A stretch of 64,000 nucleotides of DNA from Mariprofundus ferrooxydans PV-1 (GCF_000153765.1 NZ_DS022295.1:279828-343827); one strand, 5' to 3'; counted from the stretch's first letter, positions 8,932 through 17,221 are shown. Translations and numbers: made by a program. The notes: a model not told the origin generated them from the sequence alone.

Positions 8932-9984
8932 TCAGGCCATGCCACCACCGAACAACTTCTTGTTATTGGCTTTTTCCAGTGCGGCCTGGAGCGTTATTTT
9001 ACGCGACTTCACCAGCAATTGCAGGTGTGAATCCAGCGTTTGCATGCCCTCACGCATACCGGTCTGCATGACTGAAACCATCTGGGCGATCTTGTTTTCA
9101 CGGATCAGGTTGCGAATGGCCGGCGTGCCCAGCATGATCTCAAAGGCGGCAACACGGCCGGTTTCATCGGCAGTTTTGATCAGCGATTGCGAAATGACCG
9201 CACGCAGTGATTCGGAAAGCATCGAGCGCACCATCTCTTTTTCAGCAGCAGGAAATACATCGATAATACGGTCAATGGTTTTGGGGGCCGATGAGGTATG
9301 CAATGTTCCGAATACCATATGACCGGTCTCTGCTGCAGTCAGTGCCAGACGTATTGTTTCCAGGTCGCGTAATTCGCCGACCAGAATGACGTCTGGATCC
9401 TCACGCAGAGCACTGCGCAGGGCATTGGCGAAGGAGTGGGTGTGCGGTCCCAACTCACGCTGGGAAATCAGCGAATTTTTTGACTGGTGAACGAACTCGA
9501 TCGGATCTTCGATGGTCAGAATATGACCGCGCTCACTCTCATTGCGGTGATTGACCATGGCTGCCAGCGTGGTCGATTTACCTGAGCCGGTGGGGCCGGT
9601 GACCAGGCAGATGCCGCGTGGTGTCATGGCGATATCGCGAAATATCTGGGGGCTGTTTAGCTGGTCGAGGGTTAGAACTTCGGTGGGAATAACGCGGAAT
9701 ACCGCGCCCATACCGCGACGCTGTTCAAAGGCATTGACACGGAAGCGGGCAATATCACCGAGCGCGAAGGAAAAATCGATTTCCATGTGTTCTTCAAAAT
9801 GCTTTCGCTGTCCATCGTTCATGATGTCATAAACCATCGCCTGCACTTCACGGTGGTCGATTGATGGCATTTTGATGCGAGTCATATCGCCGTTGATACG
9901 GATCATCGGCGGCTCTCCGGACGACAGGTGCAGATCCGATGCCTTGTTTTTGACGGTAAATGCAAGCAGTTCCGATACTTCCAT
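8932..9984 (-). CDS. pilT: Type IV pilus retraction ATPase PilT
   Basis: Main retraction motor of type IV pili, 350 residues, as in the family. Signatures: N-terminal KASDLHLSSGEPPMIRINGD, Walker A GPTGSGKSTT, Asp box TIEDPIEFVHQ, Walker B DVILVGELRDLETIRL, the AIRNLIRE motif near the C-terminus, and His box GTLHTSSA. GGGGAG sits 6 bases before ATG 9984. It is first of three ATPase genes in the order pilT-pilU-pilT-like. No pilin or pilus assembly genes are in the window. Confidence 0.96.
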   Translation of the reverse strand: MEVSELLAFTVKNKASDLHLSSGEPPMIRINGDMTRIKMPSIDHREVQAMVYDIMNDGQRKHFEEHMEIDFSFALGDIARFRVNAFEQRRGMGAVFRVIPTEVLTLDQLNSPQIFRDIAMTPRGICLVTGPTGSGKSTTLAAMVNHRNESERGHILTIEDPIEFVHQSKNSLISQRELGPHTHSFANALRSALREDPDVILVGELRDLETIRLALTAAETGHMVFGTLHTSSAPKTIDRIIDVFPAAEKEMVRSMLSESLRAVISQSLIKTADETGRVAAFEIMLGTPAIRNLIRENKIAQMVSVMQTGMREGMQTLDSHLQLLVKSRKITLQAALEKANNKKLFGGGMA

Positions 9985-10206
9985 GTTGGCTCCCCGGTAG
10001 ATATGTTGACAGCTATGCAGAGCATAGTTGTGTCGTATGGTGTCGGCAAGGATGCGAGTTCACAACTGCCCGACGCTGATTGGGAGTAGAGCAAAGTTGC
10101 TGCCAAATTTTTATAACCGGATAAGGAGAGGGTCATGAACAGACCCGGTCAGGCACCCGGCTATGGAATCATAATATTGATTTATCTTCGGCGCTGCTCA
10201 CGTATG

Positions 10207-10344
10207 TTAGGAGAGCAAGAAAAGCAGATTCAAACATGCCAGCCCAAGTGACGTTAACAACACGATTTTTACTTCATTTCTGTATTCCTCTGGAATGAAG
10301 TTTAAATGCTCTTTGTGATCCTTGATATGAAAAGCTGTTGCCAT
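10207..10344 (-). CDS. 45-residue tail-anchored mini-protein
   Basis: Short gene with an excellent ribosome-binding site (AGGAGG, 5 bases before ATG 10344). It encodes a charged N-terminal half (HIKDHKEHLNFIPEEYRNEV) and one hydrophobic C-terminal helix (about 27-45) that ends the protein, so it should be membrane-inserted with the N-terminus in the cytoplasm. Base and codon use match the neighbours. I do not recognise it. Upstream of pilT (9985-10206) I see nothing else. Confidence 0.5.
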   Translation of the reverse strand: MATAFHIKDHKEHLNFIPEEYRNEVKIVLLTSLGLACLNLLFLLS

Positions 10345-10496
10345 GATGACCTCCTGTTTCCTCGTTGGGAAATGGAGTATGAGTCATGGAAAGCATGATG
10401 ATGTAATTCATATCACCACAGGTCCGGAAGTGCAGGAGTTGGTCTGATGTCAACAGGTATGGAAATGCCTGTTGGTAGAGTCTATGCGGCGGAAGA

Positions 10497-10703
10497 TTAT
10501 TTGTCGTCAGCGTGAATCAAAAGAGGTTCGTTATCAAGGACAAGAAACCGCTCCTTGAATTCCAGCTGCTCCAGGTTTTCTCCGCGGGTAGTGATGCGAT
10601 AAAAAGTCAGGCCATGTTCAAAAACCAGCTGCGTCTCATCGGGAAGATCGGCCAGATAGGATTTCAACTCGCCGACAGTAAACTTAGCCTTGTTCTCGTT
10701 CAT
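10497..10703 (-). CDS. Small hypothetical protein, 68 residues
   Basis: Soluble, acidic protein reading MNENKAKFTVGELKSYLADL and then a beta-rich segment (TQLVFEHGLTFYRITTRG). I prefer ATG 10703 over 10712 because AAGGA lies 8 bases upstream of it, whereas the first ATG abuts that site. The pattern (a helix, then short strands ending in FLVLDNEPLLI) resembles small regulatory proteins with no assigned function. It follows the tRNA-Leu terminator on the same strand, so it needs its own promoter. Confidence 0.6.
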   Translation of the reverse strand: MNENKAKFTVGELKSYLADLPDETQLVFEHGLTFYRITTRGENLEQLEFKERFLVLDNEPLLIHADDK

Positions 10704-10819
10704 GATCTCCATCCTTGTAATTCATTAAATCGATATTGTTAGCTCGACCAGGGTATTAATTTTGACGCTAGTCGAATACAGAGATCATACAATAGTTTGT
10801 TATTGCTGAATAAGGCAAG

Positions 10820-10855
10820 AAAAAAAGCCCGCAACGATAACGTTCAACGGGCTTT
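10820..10855 (-). terminator. Intrinsic terminator after tRNA-Leu
   Basis: On the minus strand, the stem AAAGCCCG / CGGGCTTT (genomic 10848-10855 with 10824-10831) is followed by a run of T (genomic A run 10819-10826). It lies 26 bases past the tRNA 3' end. Confidence 0.9.
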
Positions 10856-10881
10856 GTCAGATTGTGGAGAAGCCTGGATAG

Positions 10882-10968
10882 TGGTACCGGAGGCCGGACT
10901 CGAACCGGCACGCCCTTGCGGGCAAAGGATTTTGAATCCTTCACGTCTACCAATTCCATCACTCCGGC
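10882..10968 (-). tRNA. tRNA-Leu (anticodon CAA, reads UUG)
   Basis: 87-nt class II tRNA with encoded CCA. The acceptor strands are GCCGGAG and CTCCGGT, with a G-U first pair and discriminator A. The anticodon arm is AAGGA-TTCAAAA-TCCTT, giving CAA. A variable arm (GCCCGCAAGGGC) follows, and the T arm GCCGGTTCGAGTCCGGC is perfect. The long variable arm and D-loop (GGAATTGGTAGAC) are typical of Leu. It is the only tRNA in the window. Confidence 0.97.
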
Positions 10969-11156
10969 ATATCTGATGTTTCGAAGACGCCGCGAAGCAT
11001 TGTCATCTGCGTCAAAGCTGTCAAGCAGCAGAGAGCGAACAATGATGATCACATACGAGCGGAGAGGGAATCTTTGTTCGGTCGGCAATGCAGCTGTCTA
11101 AACAGCGCAATATAGCTGTGGTGATTGCAGTGTTGCATTTATGCTAGCTTGCGCGA

Positions 11157-12281
11157 ATGAGTGATGAAATTGCAGAGATTGCACGGAATATTATTAAGGA
11201 ACTGGCGCCGTTGAAGGGCGTGCGGGTGATTGCCGCGATGAGTGGCGGAGTGGACTCATCGGTGATGGCGGTGCTGCTCAAAGAGGCCGGTGTGGATGTG
11301 ATCGGGGTGTTTCTCAATGTCTGGGATTATTCACGTGACGAGGTTAACCGCCACGGCTCCTGCTGCTCTCTGGAAGACTCATATGATGCACGGCGAGTAG
11401 CCGACCACATCGGCATTCCATTTTATGCTATGGATATGAGAGATGAGTTCCGGCGGGATGTGATCGACCCTTTTATTCAGGATTATGAAACAGGGCGTAC
11501 CCCCAATCCTTGTGAGCGGTGCAATCGTTTTGTGAAATTCGGTGCGCTGCTTGAGGCTGCAGACAAGCTCGAGGCTGCCTATGTGGCAACAGGTCACTAT
11601 GTACGGCGGCGCGACGATAACGATGGTATACACCTGTTCAAAGGCAATGATGCACGCAAGGATCAGAGTTATTTTCTGGCAACCACAAACAGGGCTCAGG
11701 CGGAGCGCATCCTGTTTCCTGTCGGTGGTCTGGAGAAGGATGATACGCGCAGGCTGGCCCATTTTTATAAACTGCCGACAGCAGATAAACATGAGAGTCA
11801 GGATATCTGTTTTATTCCTGCCGGTGATCGTATTGCATTTCTCAAACGTGAGGGTGCCGAGGCCGGATTCAGGGAAGGCGATATCGTCGATACAACAGGC
11901 CGCATTCTCGGTCGTCACCAGGGTATCGCGCATTACACGCTCGGGCAGCGCAAGGGACTTGGATTACCCGATGGCCCATGGCATGTCGTTGCGCTCGATG
12001 GTGCGACAGCGCGCGTAACAGTAGCGCACCCGGAAGATGCGATGATCGGGGGCGTGGATGTGAGTGAGGCGGTATGGATCAGAGAGCCGAAATCAGGCGA
12101 AGCGGTAACTGCAAAAGTGCGCTATCAGATGCAACCTGCAGCCTGTGTGCTGGAGCATTTTGATGAGAGCCTGCGCGTAACATTTGCGCAGCCGCAGAAG
12201 CCGAGTGCACCGGGGCAGGTGGCAGCCTTCTACGCCGGAGATGAACTGCTCGGTGGCGGTATTGTCAGCCGGGTCGACTAG
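11157..12281 (+). CDS. mnmA: tRNA 2-thiouridylase MnmA
   Basis: Inserts sulfur at C2 of U34 in tRNA-Lys, -Glu and -Gln; cytosolic, 374 residues. The PP-loop is SGGVDSSV (about 29-36). The catalytic cysteines are in NPCERCNRFVKF and HESQDICFIP. The NPCxxC form has an extra cysteine where E. coli MnmA has Asp, which fits iron-sulfur-binding variants; that is inference. The C-terminal beta-barrel domain is complete. It starts 188 bases after tRNA-Leu on the opposite strand and ends 35 bases from a convergent gene. Confidence 0.95.
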   Translation: MSDEIAEIARNIIKELAPLKGVRVIAAMSGGVDSSVMAVLLKEAGVDVIGVFLNVWDYSRDEVNRHGSCCSLEDSYDARRVADHIGIPFYAMDMRDEFRRDVIDPFIQDYETGRTPNPCERCNRFVKFGALLEAADKLEAAYVATGHYVRRRDDNDGIHLFKGNDARKDQSYFLATTNRAQAERILFPVGGLEKDDTRRLAHFYKLPTADKHESQDICFIPAGDRIAFLKREGAEAGFREGDIVDTTGRILGRHQGIAHYTLGQRKGLGLPDGPWHVVALDGATARVTVAHPEDAMIGGVDVSEAVWIREPKSGEAVTAKVRYQMQPAACVLEHFDESLRVTFAQPQKPSAPGQVAAFYAGDELLGGGIVSRVD

Positions 12282-12316
12282 GTAAGGATTTTCTGCCGCG
12301 GGGAGTGTGACTCCGG

Positions 12317-12637
12317 TCAGGCGAGCAGGTCTATTTTTGTAGTTTCCGGTTTTTGTGTCTGCGGATTGACAGGGCGCGCCTGTTCAACAGCCTCATTATC
12401 AGCCACTTTTTCAGTCGCCTCTTTTTCAGCGGCGATATGCAGTTCGACCGGCTGACTATTCTGTGTCGGACTGTTATGCAGCTGAGCACCGGCCAGTTGT
12501 CTGGACTGGGGAGATAGTTGCACGGTATCCGTGGCTTTTCTCGACTGCTCTGACTGGCTGACCTGATTTTGCTGTGACTGATTGAGATTGCCGAAATCGA
12601 CAACGGCAGCAGGTGTGGAAGCAGGTAAAATAATCAT
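12317..12637 (-). CDS. Uncharacterised flagellar-regulon protein, 106 residues
   Basis: Gln/Ser-rich, probably disordered small protein: MIILPASTPAAVVDFG, then NLNQSQQNQVSQSEQ, DTVQLSPQSRQLAG and an acidic Pro/Thr tail ending KIDLLA. AGGAG lies 7 bases before ATG 12637; longer frames start without one. It diverges from flagellin and has a near-consensus sigma-28 promoter of its own (12742-12768), so it should be expressed late with the filament. The TVQLSPQ segment recalls small motility-associated proteins and anti-sigma-28-like proteins, but I cannot place it in a family. Confidence 0.7.
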   Translation of the reverse strand: MIILPASTPAAVVDFGNLNQSQQNQVSQSEQSRKATDTVQLSPQSRQLAGAQLHNSPTQNSQPVELHIAAEKEATEKVADNEAVEQARPVNPQTQKPETTKIDLLA

Positions 12638-12741
12638 GGTTTTCTCCTGTAAAATCAGATCCCGTCTGACATCCTGCCAATGGGAGCTGCATCTTGTGCG
12701 GAGGAGTCCATGTACCACCGTTTATACGCTTACGCTTGATT

Positions 12742-12768
12742 ATATCGGACAGGTTGAAGTCGACTTTA
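12742..12768 (-). promoter_or_regulatory. Sigma-28 (FliA) promoter of the 12317-12637 gene
   Basis: Read on the minus strand: TAAAGTCG, an 11-base spacer, then TCCGATAT, close to the sigma-28 consensus TAAA(G)-N11-GCCGATAA. The predicted start is near 12735, leaving a leader of about 100 bases before ATG 12637. Confidence 0.8.
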
Positions 12769-13006
12769 ATTTTAATTGCAGCGGATATCAGTTGTGCTGC
12801 ATACCCCGTAGGGATGCGCTATGTCTGGTTATATATATTAGTAAATATATACCGATAGGAGGGGGGCTCCGGAGTAGTTGGCAGTTATTAAAGTAGGCAG
12901 GGGAATGAGCCGATATACTATATGGTACAGTGGTCGGATATCAGTTGGAAGAAAGCGGATATTGCACGTCGAGAAAAATGTTTTGAAAAATAATTGCATT
13001 TTTTTC

Positions 13007-13033
13007 TAAAGTCCGGGTTTTTCTCTCCGATAC
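13007..13033 (+). promoter_or_regulatory. Sigma-28 (FliA) promoter of flagellin
   Basis: TAAAGTCC (13007-13014), an 11-base spacer, then TCCGATAC (13026-13033). It shares element form and exact spacing with the divergent promoter at 12742-12768. Transcription should begin near 13040, about 95 bases before the flagellin ATG. Between the two promoters (12769-13006) I see no gene. Confidence 0.85.
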
Positions 13034-13043
13034 ACTTAAACAC

Positions 13044-13107
13044 GAAGGCTGAGGAACATCCTTCAAGGGGAAAATCCCCACCGTGACAGGGCATGATGTC
13101 GTTCACG
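13044..13107 (+). promoter_or_regulatory. Structured flagellin leader with GGA-in-loop hairpins
   Basis: The flagellin leader can fold into three small hairpins. In the first, GAAGG (13044-13048) pairs with CCTTC (13060-13064) around a loop carrying AGGAA. In the second, GGGGA (13067-13071) pairs with TCCCC (13075-13079). In the third, CGTGA (13082) pairs with TCACG (13103). A GGA in a hairpin loop plus the AAGGAGA ribosome-binding site is the arrangement CsrA uses to repress flagellin in other bacteria. CsrA binding here is inference. Confidence 0.4.
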
Positions 13108-13133
13108 TTTAACACAAACTAAGGAGAGAACAA

Positions 13134-14252
13134 ATGCTATCAGTCCAAACCAATAACGCGGCAATGACCGCCCTGAAAAACCTCAACACCAACAGCATGG
13201 CACAGGATCAGTCGTTGAACCGTCTGTCATCCGGCTTCCGCATCAACAGTGCGGCGGATGACTCATCCGGTTTTGCGATCTCATCCAAGCTGGATGCGCA
13301 GGCTGGTCGTTTGAAAGCTGCCAGTCAAAATGCAACTCAGGCAACTGCCATGGTAAAGATGGCAGATGCAGGTGTGAACGAAATCCAGAATATGTTTAAT
13401 CGTATCCTGACTCTGGCTACCCAGGCCTCCTCTGGAAACAATGCAGGGGAACTGGCCAAGTTGGATGCAGAGCGCATCAAGCTGGAAACACAGATCGACA
13501 ATATTGCTAACAGCACCAATTACAATGGTGTCAGTTTGCTCAATGGTACTTCCGGCTCCTCGGCAACCCTGGCCGCCCCTGTCGCTGGTATAAGCGCTAC
13601 AGTGCAGGCCACAGGTGCAGCTAGCGGTGCAGTCACCCTTAGCACGCTGACCAATGCCGGTGGTGGCATTGATATCACCCTGACCAATGCTGCTGGTACT
13701 GCCCAGACGGTGAACGTTACCGTACCTGCTGCCGGTACCACGTCCTCAGTTGCATTCAATGATATCGGTCTGACACTCTCGGTTGACAGTAACCTGGTGA
13801 CTGGTGGCGCTGGCACAGTCAATGTTACAGCCGGTGCTTCATCCAGCTTCCAGGTGGGTGCCGACAATGCTGCTACGAACCGTGTCAGTATTAATCTGAG
13901 TAACAGTTATACCACGGCCAGCCTGTTTACCGGATACGGTGGTGTGGCAACTGCTGGCCTGACCACTAATACTGATGCACAGAACTATATCGACAAGGCT
14001 AGCTTTGCGTTGGATAAGCTGATTACTCAACGTGCCGACCTTGGTGCTACCCAGAACCAGTTGGGCTTCGTACAGGCTAATCTGGCTACCAGTATCGAGC
14101 AGACGACTGCTTCAGTATCAGCTATCAAGGATGCCGATATGGCTGCTGAAATGGCTAACTTCACCAAGAACAAGATCTTGACTCAGGCTGGTACGTCCAT
14201 GTTGGCACAGGCCAACCAGGCTTCCCAGAACGTTCTGACACTGTTCAGATAA
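13134..14252 (+). CDS. fliC: Flagellin, filament subunit
   Basis: Exported structural protein of 372 residues. The N-terminal D0/D1 helices are textbook (NLNTNSMAQDQSLNRLSSGF, INSAADDSSGFAISSKL), and so is the C-terminal half (KDADMAAEMANFTKNKILTQ, ending NVLTLFR). The central third (about 145-285) is a Ala/Gly/Thr/Val-rich variable domain exposed on the filament surface. AAGGAG precedes ATG 13134 by 8 bases. It is driven by the sigma-28 promoter at 13007 and followed by a strong hairpin, then flaG and fliD. Confidence 0.97.
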   Translation: MLSVQTNNAAMTALKNLNTNSMAQDQSLNRLSSGFRINSAADDSSGFAISSKLDAQAGRLKAASQNATQATAMVKMADAGVNEIQNMFNRILTLATQASSGNNAGELAKLDAERIKLETQIDNIANSTNYNGVSLLNGTSGSSATLAAPVAGISATVQATGAASGAVTLSTLTNAGGGIDITLTNAAGTAQTVNVTVPAAGTTSSVAFNDIGLTLSVDSNLVTGGAGTVNVTAGASSSFQVGADNAATNRVSINLSNSYTTASLFTGYGGVATAGLTTNTDAQNYIDKASFALDKLITQRADLGATQNQLGFVQANLATSIEQTTASVSAIKDADMAAEMANFTKNKILTQAGTSMLAQANQASQNVLTLFR

Positions 14253-14260
14253 GAGACAGG

Positions 14261-14292
14261 TTAACCCTCTCCCGGTAACGGGAGAGGGTTAA
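14261..14292 (+). terminator. Perfect 14-bp hairpin after flagellin, no U-tract
   Basis: TTAACCCTCTCCCG (14261-14274) pairs perfectly with 14279-14292 around GTAA. No T run follows, so it is a weak intrinsic terminator at best. It more likely protects the 3' end of the abundant flagellin mRNA or lowers read-through into flaG. It is 8 bases past the flagellin stop. Confidence 0.6.
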
Positions 14293-14322
14293 GTCCCAAT
14301 AAAGGCAAAGGAGGTTAATGAC

Positions 14323-14694
14323 ATGGCTGTTATAGATTCAAGCATACCACGCAGTCCTGTGCTTTCTTCGCCGACTATGGGGGCAGCTGTAGTCAGATCG
14401 GGGAATCAGCAACAGGCAACTCCCCCCGTCTCGGCTGAACAGGCGCAGGCCAAACCCGAGCAAAAGGCTTCACTAAAGGATGTGCAGCAGGCGGTACAAC
14501 AAGCCAATGCATCACTTCCAGGCTCAAATGAAGCGATTTCGTTCGGTTATGAAGAAAAACTCGGACAGTTATATGTTCAGGTGACGGACAAACACAGCGG
14601 TGCTGTGATTCGTGAAATACCGTCCAAGGAATTTATTCAGCACAGCGTGTTTATGCGTGAAATGATAGGCCTGCTGCTGGATAGAAAGGCCTGA
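14323..14694 (+). CDS. flaG: FlaG family flagellar protein
   Basis: Protein of 123 residues with a disordered Gln/Pro/Ala N-terminal half and a C-terminal FlaG domain (about 65-123: SFGYEEKLGQLYVQVTDKHS, VIREIPSKEFIQHSVFMREM, then GLLLDRKA). FlaG proteins are linked to filament length and stability. AGGAGG lies 8 bases before ATG 14323. It stands 70 bases after flagellin and 4 bases before fliD, in one filament operon. Confidence 0.9.
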   Translation: MAVIDSSIPRSPVLSSPTMGAAVVRSGNQQQATPPVSAEQAQAKPEQKASLKDVQQAVQQANASLPGSNEAISFGYEEKLGQLYVQVTDKHSGAVIREIPSKEFIQHSVFMREMIGLLLDRKA

Positions 14695-14698
14695 CCAA

Positions 14699-17056
14699 GT
14701 GGCTACAACGAGTTCAATCGCAAGTCTGATATCCGGCCAGGTGGCCGGGTTTGATGCTCAGGGAGCTGTTGACGGGCTGCTGGGTGTCCGAAAATTCGAG
14801 ATCAGCCAACTGCAGAAGAAGCAGGACACGATCACGGCCAGGCAGGATGCGTTGCTGCAGATAAATAATGCAGTGAGCGGTCTGCGCAGTACGGCCATCG
14901 GCATGGCGGACAGTACCGCCTTTTTCGGATACACTGCCAGCCTTGCCAGCAGCTCTTCTGCGGTTTCCGCCTCTTCCCTGTTGGATGTCAGTGGTACATC
15001 CGGCGTGTCGGCGGGTCAGCATAATATCATTGTTTCACAGGTGGCACAGGCTGAGCGCATTTCATCGTCTGTTGCCGTTAAAGACAGTACAGGTACGGCT
15101 GTGGCCAGCGCTTCTACAGTTATGAACCTGAGTGGTTCGTTCCAGTTGGCTGGTTCCACGGTGACCGTCAGCCCTTCTGATTCCCTTAATGACATTGCAG
15201 CCAATATCAACCAGTTGAATACCGGGGCAAGCGCGACAGGTGTAAGTGCTTCGGTGATGAAGGTAGGCACCAATGATTTCCGCCTGATTCTGGCATCCGA
15301 TACTACCGGTGCGACTGGCTTTACACTTTCCGGCGCCAATCTGGATGCGGCTGGGCCACTGGCGGCATTGCAGTTGGGCGCGACCGGACAAACTAACGCC
15401 TATCAATCTTTGCAGCTTGCGCAGGATGCGCAGATCTCGATTGACGGGCTGAGTCTGACACGCTCTACAAATATTATTACCGATGCGCTTTCCGGTGTTA
15501 CGCTGAGCCTGAAGCAGGCCGATCCGGCTGTGACAGTAAGCATGAATATCGGCATCGATCAGCAGGCTTTGCGGGCCAATGTTCAGTCCTTTGTGGACGC
15601 CTATAACAGTCTACAGACTATGATCAGCGATCAGTTTAAATTCGATCCGAAGACTAATACCAGTGGTCTGCTGTCAGGGGATCCACTGCTGACGACGATC
15701 CAGAGCAACTTGTCGAATAGCCTGTTCAAGAGCGTGCCCGGTCTGGCATCCGACAGAAACAGTCTGGTGATGATTGGTGTTGAGCCGGATATGAACGGGC
15801 AGTTGATGATTAATGAAAATCGTTTTGGCACATTTCTGGCGAATGATCCGACGGCCATTCGTGATGTCTTTGTCGCTCAGGGTAGCAGCACCAATAACAG
15901 TTTACAGTTTTTAACCAACGGACTGACCACGCCATCGGGTACTTACAGCGTCAATGTGACGCAAGCGGCCAGCAAGGCTGTCTTGACGGGAACTACCGAT
16001 CTGACGCCAGGTCTGGCCGCGAATGAAACCGTTACAATCACCGATACCGGCACCTCGCGTCAGGCAGCCATAAATCTGACTGCCGGACAGACGCAGAGTC
16101 AGATAATTTCGGCACTCAATGCAGAGCTATCGACTGATTACACCGAGCAGCACCAGCTTTCTACAGCCCTGACTGCCGGCGGACTGCCGGCTACCGGCTC
16201 CACCACGCTATCTGCTCTGGGGCTCGGTGTTGCTGCCGGCGATACGATCAGTATCAGCGGCACGCGGCGTTCAGGCGTAGCGGTAAACAGCAGCTTTACC
16301 GTGTTGAATCCTGCTACTGATACAGTTTCGACGCTGCTCACAGCCATACAGTCCGCCTTTAATCAGGAAGTTGGTGCAACCATAGATGCGACCGGCAAAG
16401 TGACGCTGACGGACATCACTACGGGAGACAGCCAACTTTCCGTTGCCCTGACTGCCAACAATCAGGGTGGTGGTACGCTGGCATTTGGTGCTGATACCAT
16501 TGTTACAAATGGTCGTTACGCGCTGCCAGAGCAGGCGGTGGCATCCGGAAACATGATCTCAATCGAGTCAAAATCCTATGGCGGCGGTAGTGGATTCAGT
16601 CTTTCGCAAAGTGCGAACGGCCTGGGTATTGCTAATCAAACCATTGCCGGAACCGATGTTGCCGGAAGCATCAACGGGCTGGCTGCGACGGGGAGCGGCC
16701 AGATGCTGACCGGCATATCCGGGAATGTGGATGGATTGTCTCTGCTGTATACCGGAACAACAACAGGTGCTGTGGGTAACCTTACTGTAGGCATAGGCAT
16801 TGCATCAGCCCTTGACGGTATCCTGAATCAGTACTCGAATCCTGTAACAGGCCTGATCCAGAATAGCATGACCCAGGAACAGGCGACATTTGACAGTATG
16901 ACAGCGAAAATAGATGCACTGACCAGGCAGATGGAGCAGCAGCGAGTATCCCTTACTAATCAGTTTAGTTCGATGCAGCAGGCAATGGCCTCACTGCAGA
17001 ATTCCAGCAGCTTCCTATCTCAGGCAAGCGGGTTGGCCAGTGCGCGTGCTGCCTGA
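14699..17056 (+). CDS. fliD: Flagellar filament cap protein FliD (HAP2)
   Basis: Cap that catalyses insertion of flagellin at the filament tip. FliD_N features: the segment at residues 1-115 (GFDAQGAVDGLLGVRKFEIS, QLQKKQDTI coiled coil). FliD_C ends with EQATFDSMTAKIDALTRQME and MQQAMASLQNSSSFL, the usual C-terminal helices. At 785 residues it is longer than most FliD (about 450-680), with the extra length in Thr/Ser/Gly-rich middle domains. Start GTG 14699 follows flaG by 4 bases with AAGG upstream. The gene end is followed by 224 bases holding the fliS promoter. Confidence 0.93.
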   Translation: MATTSSIASLISGQVAGFDAQGAVDGLLGVRKFEISQLQKKQDTITARQDALLQINNAVSGLRSTAIGMADSTAFFGYTASLASSSSAVSASSLLDVSGTSGVSAGQHNIIVSQVAQAERISSSVAVKDSTGTAVASASTVMNLSGSFQLAGSTVTVSPSDSLNDIAANINQLNTGASATGVSASVMKVGTNDFRLILASDTTGATGFTLSGANLDAAGPLAALQLGATGQTNAYQSLQLAQDAQISIDGLSLTRSTNIITDALSGVTLSLKQADPAVTVSMNIGIDQQALRANVQSFVDAYNSLQTMISDQFKFDPKTNTSGLLSGDPLLTTIQSNLSNSLFKSVPGLASDRNSLVMIGVEPDMNGQLMINENRFGTFLANDPTAIRDVFVAQGSSTNNSLQFLTNGLTTPSGTYSVNVTQAASKAVLTGTTDLTPGLAANETVTITDTGTSRQAAINLTAGQTQSQIISALNAELSTDYTEQHQLSTALTAGGLPATGSTTLSALGLGVAAGDTISISGTRRSGVAVNSSFTVLNPATDTVSTLLTAIQSAFNQEVGATIDATGKVTLTDITTGDSQLSVALTANNQGGGTLAFGADTIVTNGRYALPEQAVASGNMISIESKSYGGGSGFSLSQSANGLGIANQTIAGTDVAGSINGLAATGSGQMLTGISGNVDGLSLLYTGTTTGAVGNLTVGIGIASALDGILNQYSNPVTGLIQNSMTQEQATFDSMTAKIDALTRQMEQQRVSLTNQFSSMQQAMASLQNSSSFLSQASGLASARAA

Positions 17057-17194
17057 TCATTGACCGCTAATACAGGCCACACATTGTTGTTCTGATGATT
17101 TCTCATATATTAGTTATTAAAATGCATGCGGCCATGTCGCATATGGGCTGTCTTTTTCAGGTTGCCGGTAAACGCAAATAGTTGAAGTTTTTAT

Positions 17195-17221
17195 TTTAGT
17201 TCAGTGTTTTCCTACCGATAG
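17195..17221 (+). promoter_or_regulatory. Probable sigma-28 promoter of fliS-fliT
   Basis: TTTAGTTC (17195-17202), an 11-base spacer and ACCGATAG (17214-17221). The -10 matches well and the -35 matches five of eight consensus bases. It sits 60 bases before ATG 17281. Confidence 0.55.

Noticed and set aside
10379-10447. 22-codon frame opening MSHGKHDDVIHITTGP
   Set aside because: Too short, weak ribosome-binding site and no supporting context.
12295-12316. Small hairpin between mnmA and the convergent gene as a terminator
   Set aside because: Only a 5-bp stem (GGAGT/ACTCC) with no T run; too weak to call.
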